From positions 1-41,939 of the forward strand of contig CAJNCI010000012.1 of assembly GCA_905221215.1 (NCBI GenBank): 41,939 nucleotides of DNA, written 5' to 3'. The stretch comes from a bacterium (GTDB lineage Bacteria > Bacillota > Bacilli > Lactobacillales > Streptococcaceae). This document shows, piece by piece, positions 9,945-20,031 of this stretch. Made by a program: the position numbers and the translations under genes. Below the pieces are notes generated by a model. It was not told where the DNA came from. It made no database searches and was given only the letters and a program-made list of their open reading frames with translations. How positions within the stretch are numbered: position 1 is the stretch's first letter; the number at the start of each line of letters is the position of its first letter.

Positions 9945-9972
9945 ATTATATCACTATGTTTTTAATTTGCAA
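9945..9972 (-). promoter_or_regulatory. Promoter of the choline-binding protein gene
   Basis: On the minus strand, TTGCAA (9967-9972) and an extended TGA-TATAAT (9945-9950) are 16 bp apart. A strong AAGGAGG RBS follows before the ATG. Confidence 0.75.
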
Positions 9973-9992
9973 ATCATATCCTAAATATGCTA

Positions 9993-10025
9993 GAAAAAAC
10001 CTCTGAGATTCTTCTCAAAGGTTCT
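9993..10025 (-). terminator. Terminator of pyrG
   Basis: The minus-strand stem ACCTTTGAGA-AGAA-TCTCAGAGGT is followed by TTTTTTC, just past the pyrG stop codon. Confidence 0.85.
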
Positions 10026-10032
10026 GATTATG

Positions 10033-11652
<1,620 letters not shown>

Positions 11653-11770
11653 CTAAAATGCTCAAGGCCTTGTTGACTACGAGGGGACATAGAAAACAAG
11701 ACCCTACTAATAAGATAATCTGGGACGACTGCGCCAGATTCACAACTAAAATACAAGAAGATAACTTCTT

Positions 11771-11829
11771 GAAAAAACAAAAATAGCTCCCTAAGAACTA
11801 GGGAGCCCCGACCTCTAAAAGAGGTGCCC
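11771..11829 (-). promoter_or_regulatory. pyrG leader attenuator (CTP-sensing, reiterative GGGC start)
   Basis: The transcript should start GGGCACC at 11829. A terminator stem GCTCCCTA/TAGGGAGC (11786-11806) with a U-rich tail (11771-11785) lies about 25-60 nt later, preceded by a small ACCTC/GAGGT hairpin. In the established Bacillus pyrG mechanism, low CTP causes non-templated G addition at the GGGC start and the poly-G prevents terminator formation. The start sequence, C-rich terminator arm and position all match; function here is inferred. Confidence 0.85.
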
Positions 11830-11836
11830 GAACAAT

Positions 11837-11865
11837 ATGATACCTAAAAATAGGACAATTGTCAA
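11837..11865 (-). promoter_or_regulatory. pyrG promoter
   Basis: On the minus strand, a consensus TTGACA (11860-11865) and TATCAT (11837-11842) are 17 bp apart. Seven nt later comes the GGGC start site. Confidence 0.9.
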
Positions 11866-11875
11866 TAGCTAACTT

Positions 11876-12478
11876 TTATTCCCCTATGTTTTCAGAATCA
11901 TCGTCTGAAAACTCATCATCTTCTTCGTTGAGATCCACGTCTTCTCCCAAGTCATCTGGGGCGATTTCGTTGATTTCTGCATCGTAAGCTTCCACTTCAT
12001 TTTTCTCATCATCTGGATTTTCATCATCGTATGAAAGAGCTGGATCTGCTTCGTATGCATCTTCATCTTCAGGATCATCTGCATTGTAGTCAATAGCATC
12101 TGAATCGCCATCCATGAAGGCATTGACACGTTTTTTCTTAGCTTTTGGTGCTACTTCATCGTCGTCATTTTCCTCAAGAGCGATGATTTCTTCGTCTATT
12201 TCATCCACACCATACCATGAACGGAGCCCCCATTTGTTGTCTCCAAGTGAGATGAAGCTACCGTCAAAGTTCAACTCTGTGTAGAACAAAGGCAAAGCTT
12301 CACGGATATCGCTGTTTGATGTTCCAAGGTAGTTTTGAATTTCGTTTACAAGATCGCTAAAATGCATCTCATGATCGCGACCACGAAGTTCCAAGATAGC
12401 ACGCGCTACCTCAATCATAGATAGTTCACTTTTTTCTTGCCCAGCAAATACTTCTAATTCCAAAGCGTTTCTCCTCAT
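11876..12478 (-). CDS. rpoE: RNA polymerase delta subunit
   Basis: The 200-aa protein has an N-terminal HARE-HTH globular domain (about 1-90, with [20 protein letters not shown]) and a long, highly acidic disordered tail (Asp/Glu-rich, about 100-200). Delta binds firmicute RNA polymerase, speeds recycling and makes initiation sensitive to NTP levels. The acidic tail gives a plus-strand-like codon bias that produces a spurious Met/Lys-rich shadow frame. It is followed directly by the pyrG promoter. Confidence 0.97.
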   Translation of the reverse strand: MRRNALELEVFAGQEKSELSMIEVARAILELRGRDHEMHFSDLVNEIQNYLGTSNSDIREALPLFYTELNFDGSFISLGDNKWGLRSWYGVDEIDEEIIALEENDDDEVAPKAKKKRVNAFMDGDSDAIDYNADDPEDEDAYEADPALSYDDENPDDEKNEVEAYDAEINEIAPDDLGEDVDLNEEDDEFSDDDSENIGE

Positions 12479-12535
12479 TTATACTACTATCGCCAGAGCG
12501 AACAGACTCTGACCTCATTTTATCATTTACTCTTT

Positions 12536-12564
12536 ATTTTACGATAATTTTGCAGAATAGTCAA
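12536..12564 (-). promoter_or_regulatory. rpoE promoter
   Basis: On the minus strand, TTGACT (12559-12564) and TAAAAT (12536-12541) are 17 bp apart. A second extended -10 (TGA-TAAAAT, 12517-12525) lies closer to the gene. Confidence 0.6.
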
Positions 12565-12577
12565 AGGTTAAGGGGAA

Positions 12578-13333
12578 CTAATACAAATCTTCTAAGCTTC
12601 TGTATTCAATAATTTCATTTTTGATAATATTCTTTTTAAACTCAAAATGTTTTAAAGGATTATCAACTAATACTAACTTTGGAATATCATCAAGGTTTGT
12701 GACCAAGGATAAAATAAAATCCGATTGAAACTCCTTGGCTTTTTCAAATTCTTTTGCAGTTAAACTCACACGCTCCTTAGATTTTCGGATACCTTTTACT
12801 TCAGCAAGGTATGAATGTTCTTGAACATCTACTTGGAAATCATATCCATCACCATAAAGACGAGCATCGGTTAACTGTCCACCTTGGAATTTTTCTTCTT
12901 TATCAAAATGAAGGATAAAATAATTTTCTGCCTCCATCCCAGTTTCCTGTAGACGTTTGAATTTAGTTCGAATGATTGGCTTTTCAATGGTAGTAATGCC
13001 TGTTTCCTTTCCTTCACTGGAAAGTAACATTTTTACTATTTCAGCATAACTATGAACATCTTCATTCCCAAACATCATATCAATTAAATCTTTACGAAAA
13101 CGGTAAACTTCAGCTTTCTGCCACCAACCTTTTCGATTATTGTCAAAATAAGGATCAAATAAATCCATTCTATTTTTTACAACTCCAGTTGTTTCAGCAA
13201 TTCCCAGAGAAACCACATAGCGATAAAACTCCGACTTGCTAGAACATTGAAATTCTTTTATAAATAGCTTATCAAACTTGGCAAGACCGTAGCCAATCAA
13301 ATTTAACAATTCATAATGAGGGTGTTTAGACAT
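12578..13333 (-). CDS. DUF3883-type PD-(D/E)xK nuclease-like protein (orphan)
   Basis: The 251-aa protein is not a housekeeping gene I recognise. Its C-terminal half has a restriction-endonuclease-like core: E136 in EAENYF, D165 in GDGYDFQV and E178-x-K180 in YLAEVKG. This is the arrangement of DUF3883 (NO VEIN C-terminal) domains often found in restriction and defence proteins. I chose the ATG at 13333 (MSKHPHYELL), which has GGAG 9 nt upstream; the longer frame needs a TTG and has no RBS. It stands alone between valS and rpoE, transcribed from a promoter inside the valS terminator region. A role in DNA cleavage or defence is inference. Confidence 0.75.
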   Translation of the reverse strand: MSKHPHYELLNLIGYGLAKFDKLFIKEFQCSSKSEFYRYVVSLGIAETTGVVKNRMDLFDPYFDNNRKGWWQKAEVYRFRKDLIDMMFGNEDVHSYAEIVKMLLSSEGKETGITTIEKPIIRTKFKRLQETGMEAENYFILHFDKEEKFQGGQLTDARLYGDGYDFQVDVQEHSYLAEVKGIRKSKERVSLTAKEFEKAKEFQSDFILSLVTNLDDIPKLVLVDNPLKHFEFKKNIIKNEIIEYRSLEDLY

Positions 13334-13362
13334 CACTTTCTCCATCAATAGATATTGGTTTC

Positions 13363-13371
13363 ATTATACCA
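13363..13371 (-). promoter_or_regulatory. Extended -10 promoter of the DUF3883 gene
   Basis: TGG-TATAAT on the minus strand begins directly at the T-run of the valS terminator, about 30 nt upstream of the ATG. Confidence 0.6.
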
Positions 13372-13397
13372 AAAAACACGGCTCATCACCGTGTTTC
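13371..13397 (-). terminator. Terminator of valS
   Basis: The minus-strand stem AACACGG-TGATGAG-CCGTGTT is followed by TTTT, 6 nt past the valS stop. Confidence 0.85.
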
Positions 13398-13402
13398 TGT
13401 GT

Positions 13403-16054
13403 TTATTTCACCAACTTCTTCATCTCATCAATACGTGCGACGGTCGCGTCGTATTTCGCTTGGTAGTCGGCTTGTTTGTCGCGTTCTTTTTGGACGACTT
13501 CTGGTTTGGCGTTGGCTACGAAGCGTTCGTTAGAGAGCTTCTTGCCGACCATGTCCAGTTCTTTTTGCCATTTAGCTAGTTCCTTGTCGAGACGAGCCAG
13601 TTCTTCTTCGACATTGAGGAGGTCTGCCAGTGGCAAGTAGATTTCTGCTCCTGTGATAACGCTTGACATAGCGAGTTCAGGTGCAGGAATAGTTGACGCG
13701 ATTTCCAAGTGTTCTGGATTTGTAAAGCGTTTGATGTAGTTGACATTGCTGTTAAAGAAGGCTTCCAAGTCGCTATCGCTTGTCTTAACAAGAATGGTGA
13801 TAGGCTTGCTTGGAGCTACATTTACTTCCGCACGCGCGTTACGTACTGCACGGATCAGGTCTTTAAGACTTTCCACGCCAGTGTGAGCCGCAAGGTCTTC
13901 AAAGGCTGGGTTAACAGTTGGGTATTCTGCTGTAACGATAGAGCCTTCTGAGATTTGTCCAAAGATTTCCTCTGTCACGAATGGCATGATTGGGTGAAGG
14001 AGACGAAGGATCTTGTCCAAAGTATAAAGGAGAACAGAGCGTGTGATAACTTTCTCTTCTTCGTTGTCGCTATAAAGGACTTCCTTGGTCAACTCAACAT
14101 ACCAGTCCGCAAACTCATCCCAGATGAAGTTGTATAAGATGTGTCCAGCGACACCAAATTCAAACTTATCAAAGTTAGCAGTTGCTTTGCCGATAGTTTC
14201 ATTGAGGTTGTGGAGAATCCAGCGGTCTGTGACATTTCCAGCTTCCTTATTGACAACTTTTTCAACATTGACAGTTGCTTGGTCAAGGGTCAATCCTTCA
14301 TTGTTCATGAGGATGTAGCGAGAGATGTTCCAGATCTTGTTAATGAAGTTCCATGAAGCATCCATTTTCTCGTAAGAGAAGCGCACGTCTTGCCCTGGTG
14401 CAGAACCGTTTGAAAGGAACCAGCGAAGGGCATCAGCACCGTATTTCTCGATAACATCCATTGGGTCAATCCCATTACCGAGAGATTTAGACATCTTGCG
14501 TCCTTGCTCGTCACGGATGAGACCGTGGATAAGCACGTTTTGGAATGGCTGACGGCCAGTGAATTCCAAGGATTGGAAGATCATACGAGACACCCAGAAG
14601 AAGATGATGTCGTAACCTGTTACCAAGGTTGAAGTAGGGAAGTAACGTTTGAAGTCTTCTGAGTCGACATCAGGCCAGCCCATAGTTGAGAATGGCCAAA
14701 GGGCAGAACTGAACCACGTATCCAAGACATCTTCGTCTTGAGTCCATCCGTCGCCTTCAGGTGCTTCTTCACCGACATACATTTCACCCTCAGCATTGTA
14801 CCAAGCAGGGATTTGGTGACCCCACCAGAGCTGACGTGAGATAACCCAGTCGTGGACATTTTCCATCCATTGAAGGAAGGTATCGTTGAAACGTGGAGGG
14901 TAAAATTCTACCTTGTCCTCTGTGTCTTGGTTGGAAATAGCATTCTTGGCCAATTGGTCCATCTTGACGAACCATTGAGTAGACAAGCGTGGCTCAACTA
15001 CAACACCTGTACGCTCTGAGTGACCAACACTGTGGACACGTTTTTCGATTTTAACGAGGGCACCGATTTCTTCCAACTTGGCAACAACTGCCTTACGAGC
15101 TTCAAAACGGTCCATACCTGCAAATTCGAAGGCCAAATCATTCATAGTTCCGTCGTCGTTCATGACATTGACTTGTGGCAAGTTGTGGCGTTGACCAACC
15201 AAGAAGTCGTTTGGATCGTGGGCAGGTGTGATTTTCACGACACCAGTACCAAACTCAGGGTCTGCGTGCTCGTCCCCAACGATTGGAATCAATTTATTAG
15301 CGATTGGAAGGATAACATTTTTACCAATCAAGTCCTTGTATCGAGGGTCTTCTGGATTGACCGCAACCGCAACGTCCCCAAACATGGTCTCAGGACGAGT
15401 AGTCGCAACTTCAAGGGCGCGTGAGCCATCTTCTAGCATGTAGTTCATGTGGTAGAAGGCACCTTCGACGTCCTTGTGGATAACCTCGATATCAGACAAG
15501 GCTGTGCGAGCTGCTGGGTCCCAGTTGATGATAAACTCACCACGGTAGATCCAGCCTTTCTTGTAAAGGTCCACAAAGACCTTGCGAACAGCTTTTGACA
15601 AACCTTCATCAAGAGTGAAACGCTCACGAGAATAGTCTACAGAGAGCCCCATCTTGCCCCATTGTTCCTTGATGGTAGTGGCATATTCGTCTTTCCATTC
15701 CCAGACCTTGTCGAGGAATTTTTCACGACCGAGGTCATAACGACTAATGCCTTCACCACGCAAGCGCTCCTCAACCTTAGCCTGAGTAGCAATCCCCGCG
15801 TGGTCCATACCTGGAAGCCAAAGCGTGTCGAAGCCCTGCATACGTTTTTGACGGATAATGATATCCTGCAAAGTTGTATCCCAAGCGTGACCAAGGTGGA
15901 GTTTACCAGTTACGTTTGGTGGTGGAATTACGATTGAATAAGGCTTAGCCTTTTGATCGCCTGAAGGCTTGAAAACGTCGGCATCAAGCCATTTTTGGTA
16001 ACGACCAGCCTCAACCTCGGCTGGATTGTATTTAGGTGAAAGTTGTTTAGACAT
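13403..16054 (-). CDS. valS: Valyl-tRNA synthetase
   Basis: The 883-aa class I synthetase charges tRNA-Val. The HIGH-type motif HLGH lies in [16 protein letters not shown] (about 44-59), the editing CP1 domain at about 190-330, and the KMSKS signature KMSKSLGNG at about 517. The anticodon-binding domain and the C-terminal coiled coil (about 810-880) follow. RBS AAAGGA precedes the ATG. It is the last gene of a run that begins with a T-box leader at 18.7 kb; three other genes lie between leader and valS. Confidence 0.98.
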   Translation of the reverse strand: MSKQLSPKYNPAEVEAGRYQKWLDADVFKPSGDQKAKPYSIVIPPPNVTGKLHLGHAWDTTLQDIIIRQKRMQGFDTLWLPGMDHAGIATQAKVEERLRGEGISRYDLGREKFLDKVWEWKDEYATTIKEQWGKMGLSVDYSRERFTLDEGLSKAVRKVFVDLYKKGWIYRGEFIINWDPAARTALSDIEVIHKDVEGAFYHMNYMLEDGSRALEVATTRPETMFGDVAVAVNPEDPRYKDLIGKNVILPIANKLIPIVGDEHADPEFGTGVVKITPAHDPNDFLVGQRHNLPQVNVMNDDGTMNDLAFEFAGMDRFEARKAVVAKLEEIGALVKIEKRVHSVGHSERTGVVVEPRLSTQWFVKMDQLAKNAISNQDTEDKVEFYPPRFNDTFLQWMENVHDWVISRQLWWGHQIPAWYNAEGEMYVGEEAPEGDGWTQDEDVLDTWFSSALWPFSTMGWPDVDSEDFKRYFPTSTLVTGYDIIFFWVSRMIFQSLEFTGRQPFQNVLIHGLIRDEQGRKMSKSLGNGIDPMDVIEKYGADALRWFLSNGSAPGQDVRFSYEKMDASWNFINKIWNISRYILMNNEGLTLDQATVNVEKVVNKEAGNVTDRWILHNLNETIGKATANFDKFEFGVAGHILYNFIWDEFADWYVELTKEVLYSDNEEEKVITRSVLLYTLDKILRLLHPIMPFVTEEIFGQISEGSIVTAEYPTVNPAFEDLAAHTGVESLKDLIRAVRNARAEVNVAPSKPITILVKTSDSDLEAFFNSNVNYIKRFTNPEHLEIASTIPAPELAMSSVITGAEIYLPLADLLNVEEELARLDKELAKWQKELDMVGKKLSNERFVANAKPEVVQKERDKQADYQAKYDATVARIDEMKKLVK

Positions 16055-16076
16055 GTGTTTGTCCTTTCTAAATAAT

Positions 16077-17396
16077 CTAATTAAAATATTTATTTGAAGT
16101 CTCTATATAAAATCTTCGTATTAAATATACCATTAATCTACTGAGTCCATAAGCAATAACCATTGAAATTAGCAATATAACAGCTGAAACCAAAATACCT
16201 AATGTGAAATTGGAAGATGACTCTTTATTAATTAAAGAAATAAGAAAGACTTTGAAAGTATTAACCTGTTCTATCTGATTATCTTTTATTAATTGTTTCG
16301 TTGATATAGAAGAAACTATATTGAACACGAATAATGTATTAAAACTCATTATTTGTAACCAATAAAGATGTTTCTTCATAGCAGGAGTGGGAGTTTTTGA
16401 ATGACCTCCGGGTATTATGTTATTAACTCCCCCTATAAAAACAGGTAATAACATAGGTAAAAACCATGTTAAAATACCAATCAAATCACTTTCAATCTGA
16501 TCTAAAAGAATCAAAAAGATCGATAATAAACCAAAAAGTAACCAATTTGATTTCACTACTTCTTTATCTTCACCACCTCTGTCAATATACTCTAAGACAT
16601 AAGCCCAGAGAAACACTGTAAAAGACATAAGTATTAAGCAAACAACTAATTTCGTAATAAATTTATATGTATCAGATTGAAGAAGAGTCGAACTATATAA
16701 GCATATCGACAGAATTGAGGATAAAAATGCTTTTAAATTTAAATTCCAAAATATTTTTCCTGACGGCGTAAGTATATTGTTTTGTTTTTTATACTTTCTA
16801 ACGGCTAAATAGCCTCTAAAAAAGGGAATAAGAATAAATAGTATTATTAATAATAAAACTGTAACAATAGGCTCAATAACATCCTGAGGAACATTTAACT
16901 TATCAAGAAAACTTTCTATGTTCTTTTCCCAAGTTTGAACAATGAATTTTAAAAGGAAATATAATCCAATAAAAGAAGAATCAAATAGATTAAAAACACA
17001 AAAAGTATTTCTACTTTTCTGAATATATTTTTTAACTCCTTCAAATTTATTTTCAAACCATAAAATATAAATTATTGGTAAGAATAACTGACAAAAAACA
17101 AAAATGATAAATAAGTTCTTAAAACATATAAATAATATGCCAGTTGTAATGATTAATAGTATGAACAAAGTCCAATAAACTTTTTTAGCTTTTGAATTTA
17201 TTTGAATTTTTTTTAACCTGATGCCATACCCTAATATTAAGATTCCTATCAAGCCTTCTATTATCCAAATCGGAGATACAGGTAAATAATTATTTGGAAC
17301 TAAAGATATTAAAAAAACAATAGGTACTAAAAGTAATAAAGAAATTAATAATAAGATTGGAACTAAAGCTATGATGTATGAAAGTATTTTTTTCAT
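16077..17396 (-). CDS. Polytopic membrane protein of unknown function
   Basis: The 439-aa protein has about ten to eleven hydrophobic segments spread over its length and short, Lys/Asn-rich loops. I do not recognise a family. A conserved-looking [17 protein letters not shown] loop sits near 325-341. It starts at 17396 (MKKILSY), where GGAGG lies 7 nt upstream and the ATG shares its A with the stop codon of the GNAT gene (TAATG). Codon use is markedly more AT-rich than in valS or the GNAT gene, suggesting recent acquisition inside the operon. Valine or peptide transport would fit T-box control, but nothing in the sequence shows it. Confidence 0.7.
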   Translation of the reverse strand: MKKILSYIIALVPILLLISLLLLVPIVFLISLVPNNYLPVSPIWIIEGLIGILILGYGIRLKKIQINSKAKKVYWTLFILLIITTGILFICFKNLFIIFVFCQLFLPIIYILWFENKFEGVKKYIQKSRNTFCVFNLFDSSFIGLYFLLKFIVQTWEKNIESFLDKLNVPQDVIEPIVTVLLLIILFILIPFFRGYLAVRKYKKQNNILTPSGKIFWNLNLKAFLSSILSICLYSSTLLQSDTYKFITKLVVCLILMSFTVFLWAYVLEYIDRGGEDKEVVKSNWLLFGLLSIFLILLDQIESDLIGILTWFLPMLLPVFIGGVNNIIPGGHSKTPTPAMKKHLYWLQIMSFNTLFVFNIVSSISTKQLIKDNQIEQVNTFKVFLISLINKESSSNFTLGILVSAVILLISMVIAYGLSRLMVYLIRRFYIETSNKYFN

Positions 17397-17956
17397 TATT
17401 TTCCCTCCCACTCACTCCTCAGCAAGCCATATCTCAAATCATCACAGCGATTGCCTTGAGCATCTTTTCGGTCTCTTATGCGAGCTTCGAGGGTAAAGCC
17501 AAGCTTTTCCGCGACTCGTTGACTTTGAAGGTTATATCCAAAGCAAGTTAGTTCAATCTTGTGAAGACCAAGTTCTTTAAAAGCTAGATCAATCAAGGCA
17601 CGCGCCGCTTCTGGCACATAACCGCGTCCCCAATAGTCTGGGTGTAAGGTATAGCCAATCTCAAGCACATCATCTTCATGACGATGGTTGAAATCAACAG
17701 AGCCGATGATAGTATCGGTTCCTTTAACTACTATGCCGTAACCAGCTGGGAGATTGTCCTTTTCATTACGCTCGGGAAGAATGTGCTCCAGATAATAAAT
17801 CTCATCTTCCAAGGCCTTGACAGGTGGAAAACCTGCTGGGTAAGAAACTTCTGGACGACTAGCATAAGCAAAGATATTCTCGGCATCAGCGACTGTGCGG
17901 ACTCGTAAAACGAGACGTTCTGTTTCGATTTTATCTGGCAACTCAGCTCTTGCCAT
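17396..17956 (-). CDS. GNAT-family N-acetyltransferase (RimJ/RimL type)
   Basis: The 186-aa protein starts near TERLVLRVRTVADAENIF, the usual opening of RimJ/RimL-like GNATs. It has the acetyl-CoA motif A in EIGYTLHPDYWGRGYVPEAARALIDLAF (residues about 98-125; R/Q-x-x-G-x-G/A as G-R-G-Y) and the ELTCFGYNLQSQRVAEKLGF motif B. It should acetylate a protein N-terminus or small amine; the target is unknown. It overlaps the flavin-reductase-like gene by 14 nt and the membrane-protein gene by 1 nt, so all three are co-translated. Confidence 0.88.
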   Translation of the reverse strand: MARAELPDKIETERLVLRVRTVADAENIFAYASRPEVSYPAGFPPVKALEDEIYYLEHILPERNEKDNLPAGYGIVVKGTDTIIGSVDFNHRHEDDVLEIGYTLHPDYWGRGYVPEAARALIDLAFKELGLHKIELTCFGYNLQSQRVAEKLGFTLEARIRDRKDAQGNRCDDLRYGLLRSEWEGK

Positions 17957-18521
17957 CCTTCTTCCTCGCTTTCTTAATGAAGCTCCCCATAGGGTCTACT
18001 CGGTCATCTAGATAACGATAAACGCGCTGGTGGCCATCCCCCATAAAGTAAGTCGGCGCAAAACGGTCATTCTTAAAATGCCCCCTGTCATCCAAAAGTT
18101 CTGGATCAGCTAGTCGTTCGATAATCTTGGCAAAGATATGACAGATTCCATCTTCCTCGACAATCCGATCTACCTGACAATCCAATACTACTGGACAGTC
18201 CTCTAAAATCGGTGCCTGAGTTCGTTCAGAAATCTCGTAGTCTATCCCCAGGTGTTTCAATTTCTCTCGATGACTGATAAAACCAGCCTGCTCCATCTCG
18301 AGCATGAGATTTTCATCAGGGATATTCACAGTAAACTTCTGGTAATGCTTGATTTGCTCAGCCGCATTTTCCTCAGCACCAACACCGATGACTAGCCAAT
18401 TTCCCAAACTATAGGAGGAGCTACAGGTCGTAATATTCTGCCCAAAATTCTGATCCTGATACCCCAAAATGAAGATAGGAAAGCCATAGTAGAGTTTACT
18501 TGTTTTAAAAGATTGCTTCAT
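17943..18521 (-). CDS. Flavin reductase-like FMN-binding split-barrel protein
   Basis: The 192-aa protein has the split-barrel pattern of flavin reductase-like proteins. The ITTCSSSYSLGNWLVIGVG segment (about 30-48) would contact FMN, and an acidic ILEDCPVVLDCQVDRIVEEDG stretch follows at about 105-125. It is cytosolic. It is the first gene after the T-box terminator, so valine starvation would be expected to raise its expression. The biochemical role is unknown. Confidence 0.75.
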   Translation of the reverse strand: MKQSFKTSKLYYGFPIFILGYQDQNFGQNITTCSSSYSLGNWLVIGVGAEENAAEQIKHYQKFTVNIPDENLMLEMEQAGFISHREKLKHLGIDYEISERTQAPILEDCPVVLDCQVDRIVEEDGICHIFAKIIERLADPELLDDRGHFKNDRFAPTYFMGDGHQRVYRYLDDRVDPMGSFIKKARKKDGKS

Positions 18522-18550
18522 AACAACCTCCTTTGACTAAGACGCAAAAG

Positions 18551-18760
18551 AAAATCCCTGCCATCTACATGACAGGGACGAATGTGTTTATCCGCGGTAC
18601 CACCCAATTTCGGGCAGTTGCCCGCAACTCTTGTCTTTAAAACAAAAAGACACTTTTATTTCAATTTTTCATCCATTAGCAACTAGTTTTGACACATTTG
18701 TGGACTTCTCAGCGCCGCCACTTTCTGTAAAATGTGGGATTCAAAACACCTCTAATGGCT
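18551..18760 (-). ncRNA. T-box riboswitch leader (tRNA-Val type)
   Basis: The minus strand carries the T-box sequence GGGTGGTACCGCG (18593-18605) and a terminator stem CCCTGTCAT/ATGGCAGGG with TTTTC (18551-18579). Stem I closes through CCATTAG/CTAATGG, with inner helices GTTTTGA/TCAAAAC and CACATTT/AAATGTG and the GCTGAGAAG (AG-bulge) segment. A GTT triplet at 18681-18683 sits in the 3' side of the specifier bulge and would read tRNA-Val. The UGGU in the T-box pairs with an ACCA end, consistent with an A discriminator. Uncharged tRNA would favour antitermination. Specifier choice is inferred from the fold. Confidence 0.9.
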
Positions 18761-18762
18761 CT

Positions 18763-18791
18763 ATTGTAGCAAGTTTTTCACGGAAATGCAA
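18763..18791 (-). promoter_or_regulatory. Promoter of the T-box/valS operon
   Basis: On the minus strand, TTGCAT (18786-18791) and TACAAT (18763-18768) are 17 bp apart, directly before the T-box stem I. Confidence 0.75.
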
Positions 18792-18804
18792 GGCACAAGA
18801 AAGA

Positions 18805-19200
18805 TTACTTGAACTTGATGCCATTTTCTTTCAATTTCTTAATAGTAGCTGGTCCGATTCCTTTCAAGGCAAGGAGTTCTTTTTCAGTCCAGTTTTTGAA
18901 ATCTGAAGCAGACTTAATTCCTTCATCATAGAAAGTTTTGGCACGGTCAAGTGGAAGTCCACCCAAGTTTGCTGCAAAATCTTCGACAGAATTGGCTACT
19001 TTTTGAGCTTGCTCTTTGGTAGCTTCTACTGCTTGTTCAACTTTTTTAGAAACAGCCTTACCAACTTCGCTCGCTGATTGCTCTGCACGTTTCACGACTT
19101 TCTTTGTCTCTTCTACAACCTTAGTCACAGTACTTGAAAAAGCACCTGCGCGACGGAGGCTATTTCGTAATTGTTTTTTACGATTGAGTTTCTTTGACAT
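18805..19200 (-). CDS. Basic helix-hairpin-helix protein
   Basis: The 131-aa protein has a very basic N-terminus (MSKKLNRKKQLRNSLRR). A long Lys/Glu/Ala-rich helix, probably coiled coil (about 25-78), follows. The C-terminal helix-hairpin-helix segment is LLALKGIGPATIKKLKENGI (about 109-128). The HhH implies non-specific DNA or RNA binding, perhaps in a nucleoid-associated or repair role; the exact function is unknown. Its leader has competing hairpins that could cover the RBS. It is monocistronic; the T-box promoter starts just past its stop. Confidence 0.8.
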   Translation of the reverse strand: MSKKLNRKKQLRNSLRRAGAFSSTVTKVVEETKKVVKRAEQSASEVGKAVSKKVEQAVEATKEQAQKVANSVEDFAANLGGLPLDRAKTFYDEGIKSASDFKNWTEKELLALKGIGPATIKKLKENGIKFK

Positions 19201-19204
19201 GATA

Positions 19205-19244
19205 AAATCCTTTCAATAAAAAACCCCTGCTCTGACAAGGATTT
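19205..19244 (-). promoter_or_regulatory. Possible leader attenuator of the HhH gene
   Basis: On the minus strand AATCCTTG/CAGGGGTT can form an 8-bp hairpin followed by TTTTTT, a terminator-like fold 10-40 nt before the ATG. Alternatively AAATCCTT pairs with AAGGATTT at 19205-19212, which contains the RBS. The two folds exclude each other. Confidence 0.4.
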
Positions 19245-19335
19245 AATATAAATATTCTATCAAGATTTTAGTAAAAAATCAAGAAATGAAATATAATTAG
19301 AATAAAAATCAGTTTTTTCCTACTCCTAGAAAAAA

Positions 19336-19364
19336 TTGACAATGGTTTAACAAGTTGATAAAAT
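19336..19364 (+). promoter_or_regulatory. Promoter of the DUF898 gene
   Basis: A consensus TTGACA (19336-19341) and TAAAAT (19359-19364) are 17 bp apart, 52 bp upstream of the ATG. Confidence 0.85.
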
Positions 19365-19416
19365 ATACCTCAATGTGCAAAACTGATTCACACTAAAAGC
19401 TGACGGAGATGAACTT

Positions 19417-19722
19417 ATGAATACTGAAAGTTACTTTGATGGTGGACTCTTGAGTTATATTGGTTACTACATTTTATCATTCATCATTATTGTCCTTACT
19501 TTAGGAATAGCAACCCCATGGGCTGTTTGTCTCATGCAAAATTGGAAAATCAAACATACCGTCATTGACGGACGTCGCCTCTACTTTGACGGTACAGGTG
19601 CCCAGTTATTTGGAAATTGGATTAAATGGTTCTTACTCTGTATCATCACGCTTGGAATTTATTCTTTTTGGTTGAACATCAAAATGGAACAATGGATTAC
19701 CAAACATACACACCACGTATAA
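19417..19722 (+). CDS. DUF898-family small membrane protein
   Basis: The 101-aa protein has two predicted membrane helices (about 12-38 and 66-88) with family-typical motifs TLGIATPWAVCLMQNW, HTVIDGRRLYFDGTG and IITLGIYSFWLNIKMEQW. The function of DUF898 (YjgN-like) proteins is unknown. It has its own strong promoter and terminator. RBS GACGGAG lies before the ATG. Confidence 0.85.
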   Translation: MNTESYFDGGLLSYIGYYILSFIIIVLTLGIATPWAVCLMQNWKIKHTVIDGRRLYFDGTGAQLFGNWIKWFLLCIITLGIYSFWLNIKMEQWITKHTHHV

Positions 19723-19725
19723 CAT

Positions 19726-19758
19726 AAAAAGTGCGGTTCTTACAACTGCACTTTTTTA
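19726..19758 (+). terminator. Terminator between the DUF898 and DUF1912 genes
   Basis: The stem AAGTGCGGTT/AACTGCACTT is followed by TTTT. It lies between convergent genes and may act in both directions. Confidence 0.8.
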
Positions 19759-19767
19759 TCTAATCAA

Positions 19768-20022
19768 TTAATAATTCCGCTCACCAAACAAGCCTTCTGG
19801 CAAATCATGGAATCCTTTACCTGCCTTAAAATTTTCAAATTTTCCAAGCAAGAACTGATAGGCATCCAAGCGGCTTTCGTAGCGAATCATGGCATCTTTG
19901 GCACGCTCGTCTTGGTCCTCTTCGTAGACTTTTTGGCTTTCCTTATGCGCCATGTCATTGATCATGATTTGGGTATTGACCCAAGCCTCAAATTCCTTCA
20001 TAAATTCTTGTTCGTAACTCAT
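19768..20022 (-). CDS. DUF1912-like small acidic protein
   Basis: The 84-aa charged helical protein (MSYEQEFMKEFEAWVNTQI) has no membrane segment or signal peptide. I believe it belongs to the streptococcal DUF1912 family; function is unknown. It follows the DUF438 gene by 9 bp and is probably the last gene of the DUF1858-DUF438 operon. Confidence 0.7.
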   Translation of the reverse strand: MSYEQEFMKEFEAWVNTQIMINDMAHKESQKVYEEDQDERAKDAMIRYESRLDAYQFLLGKFENFKAGKGFHDLPEGLFGERNY

Positions 20023-20031
20023 TTTTTCTCC

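Noticed and set aside
11884..12129. Met/Lys/Gln-rich frame inside rpoE
   Set aside because: It is a shadow of the acidic GAT/GAA-rich tail of the delta subunit.
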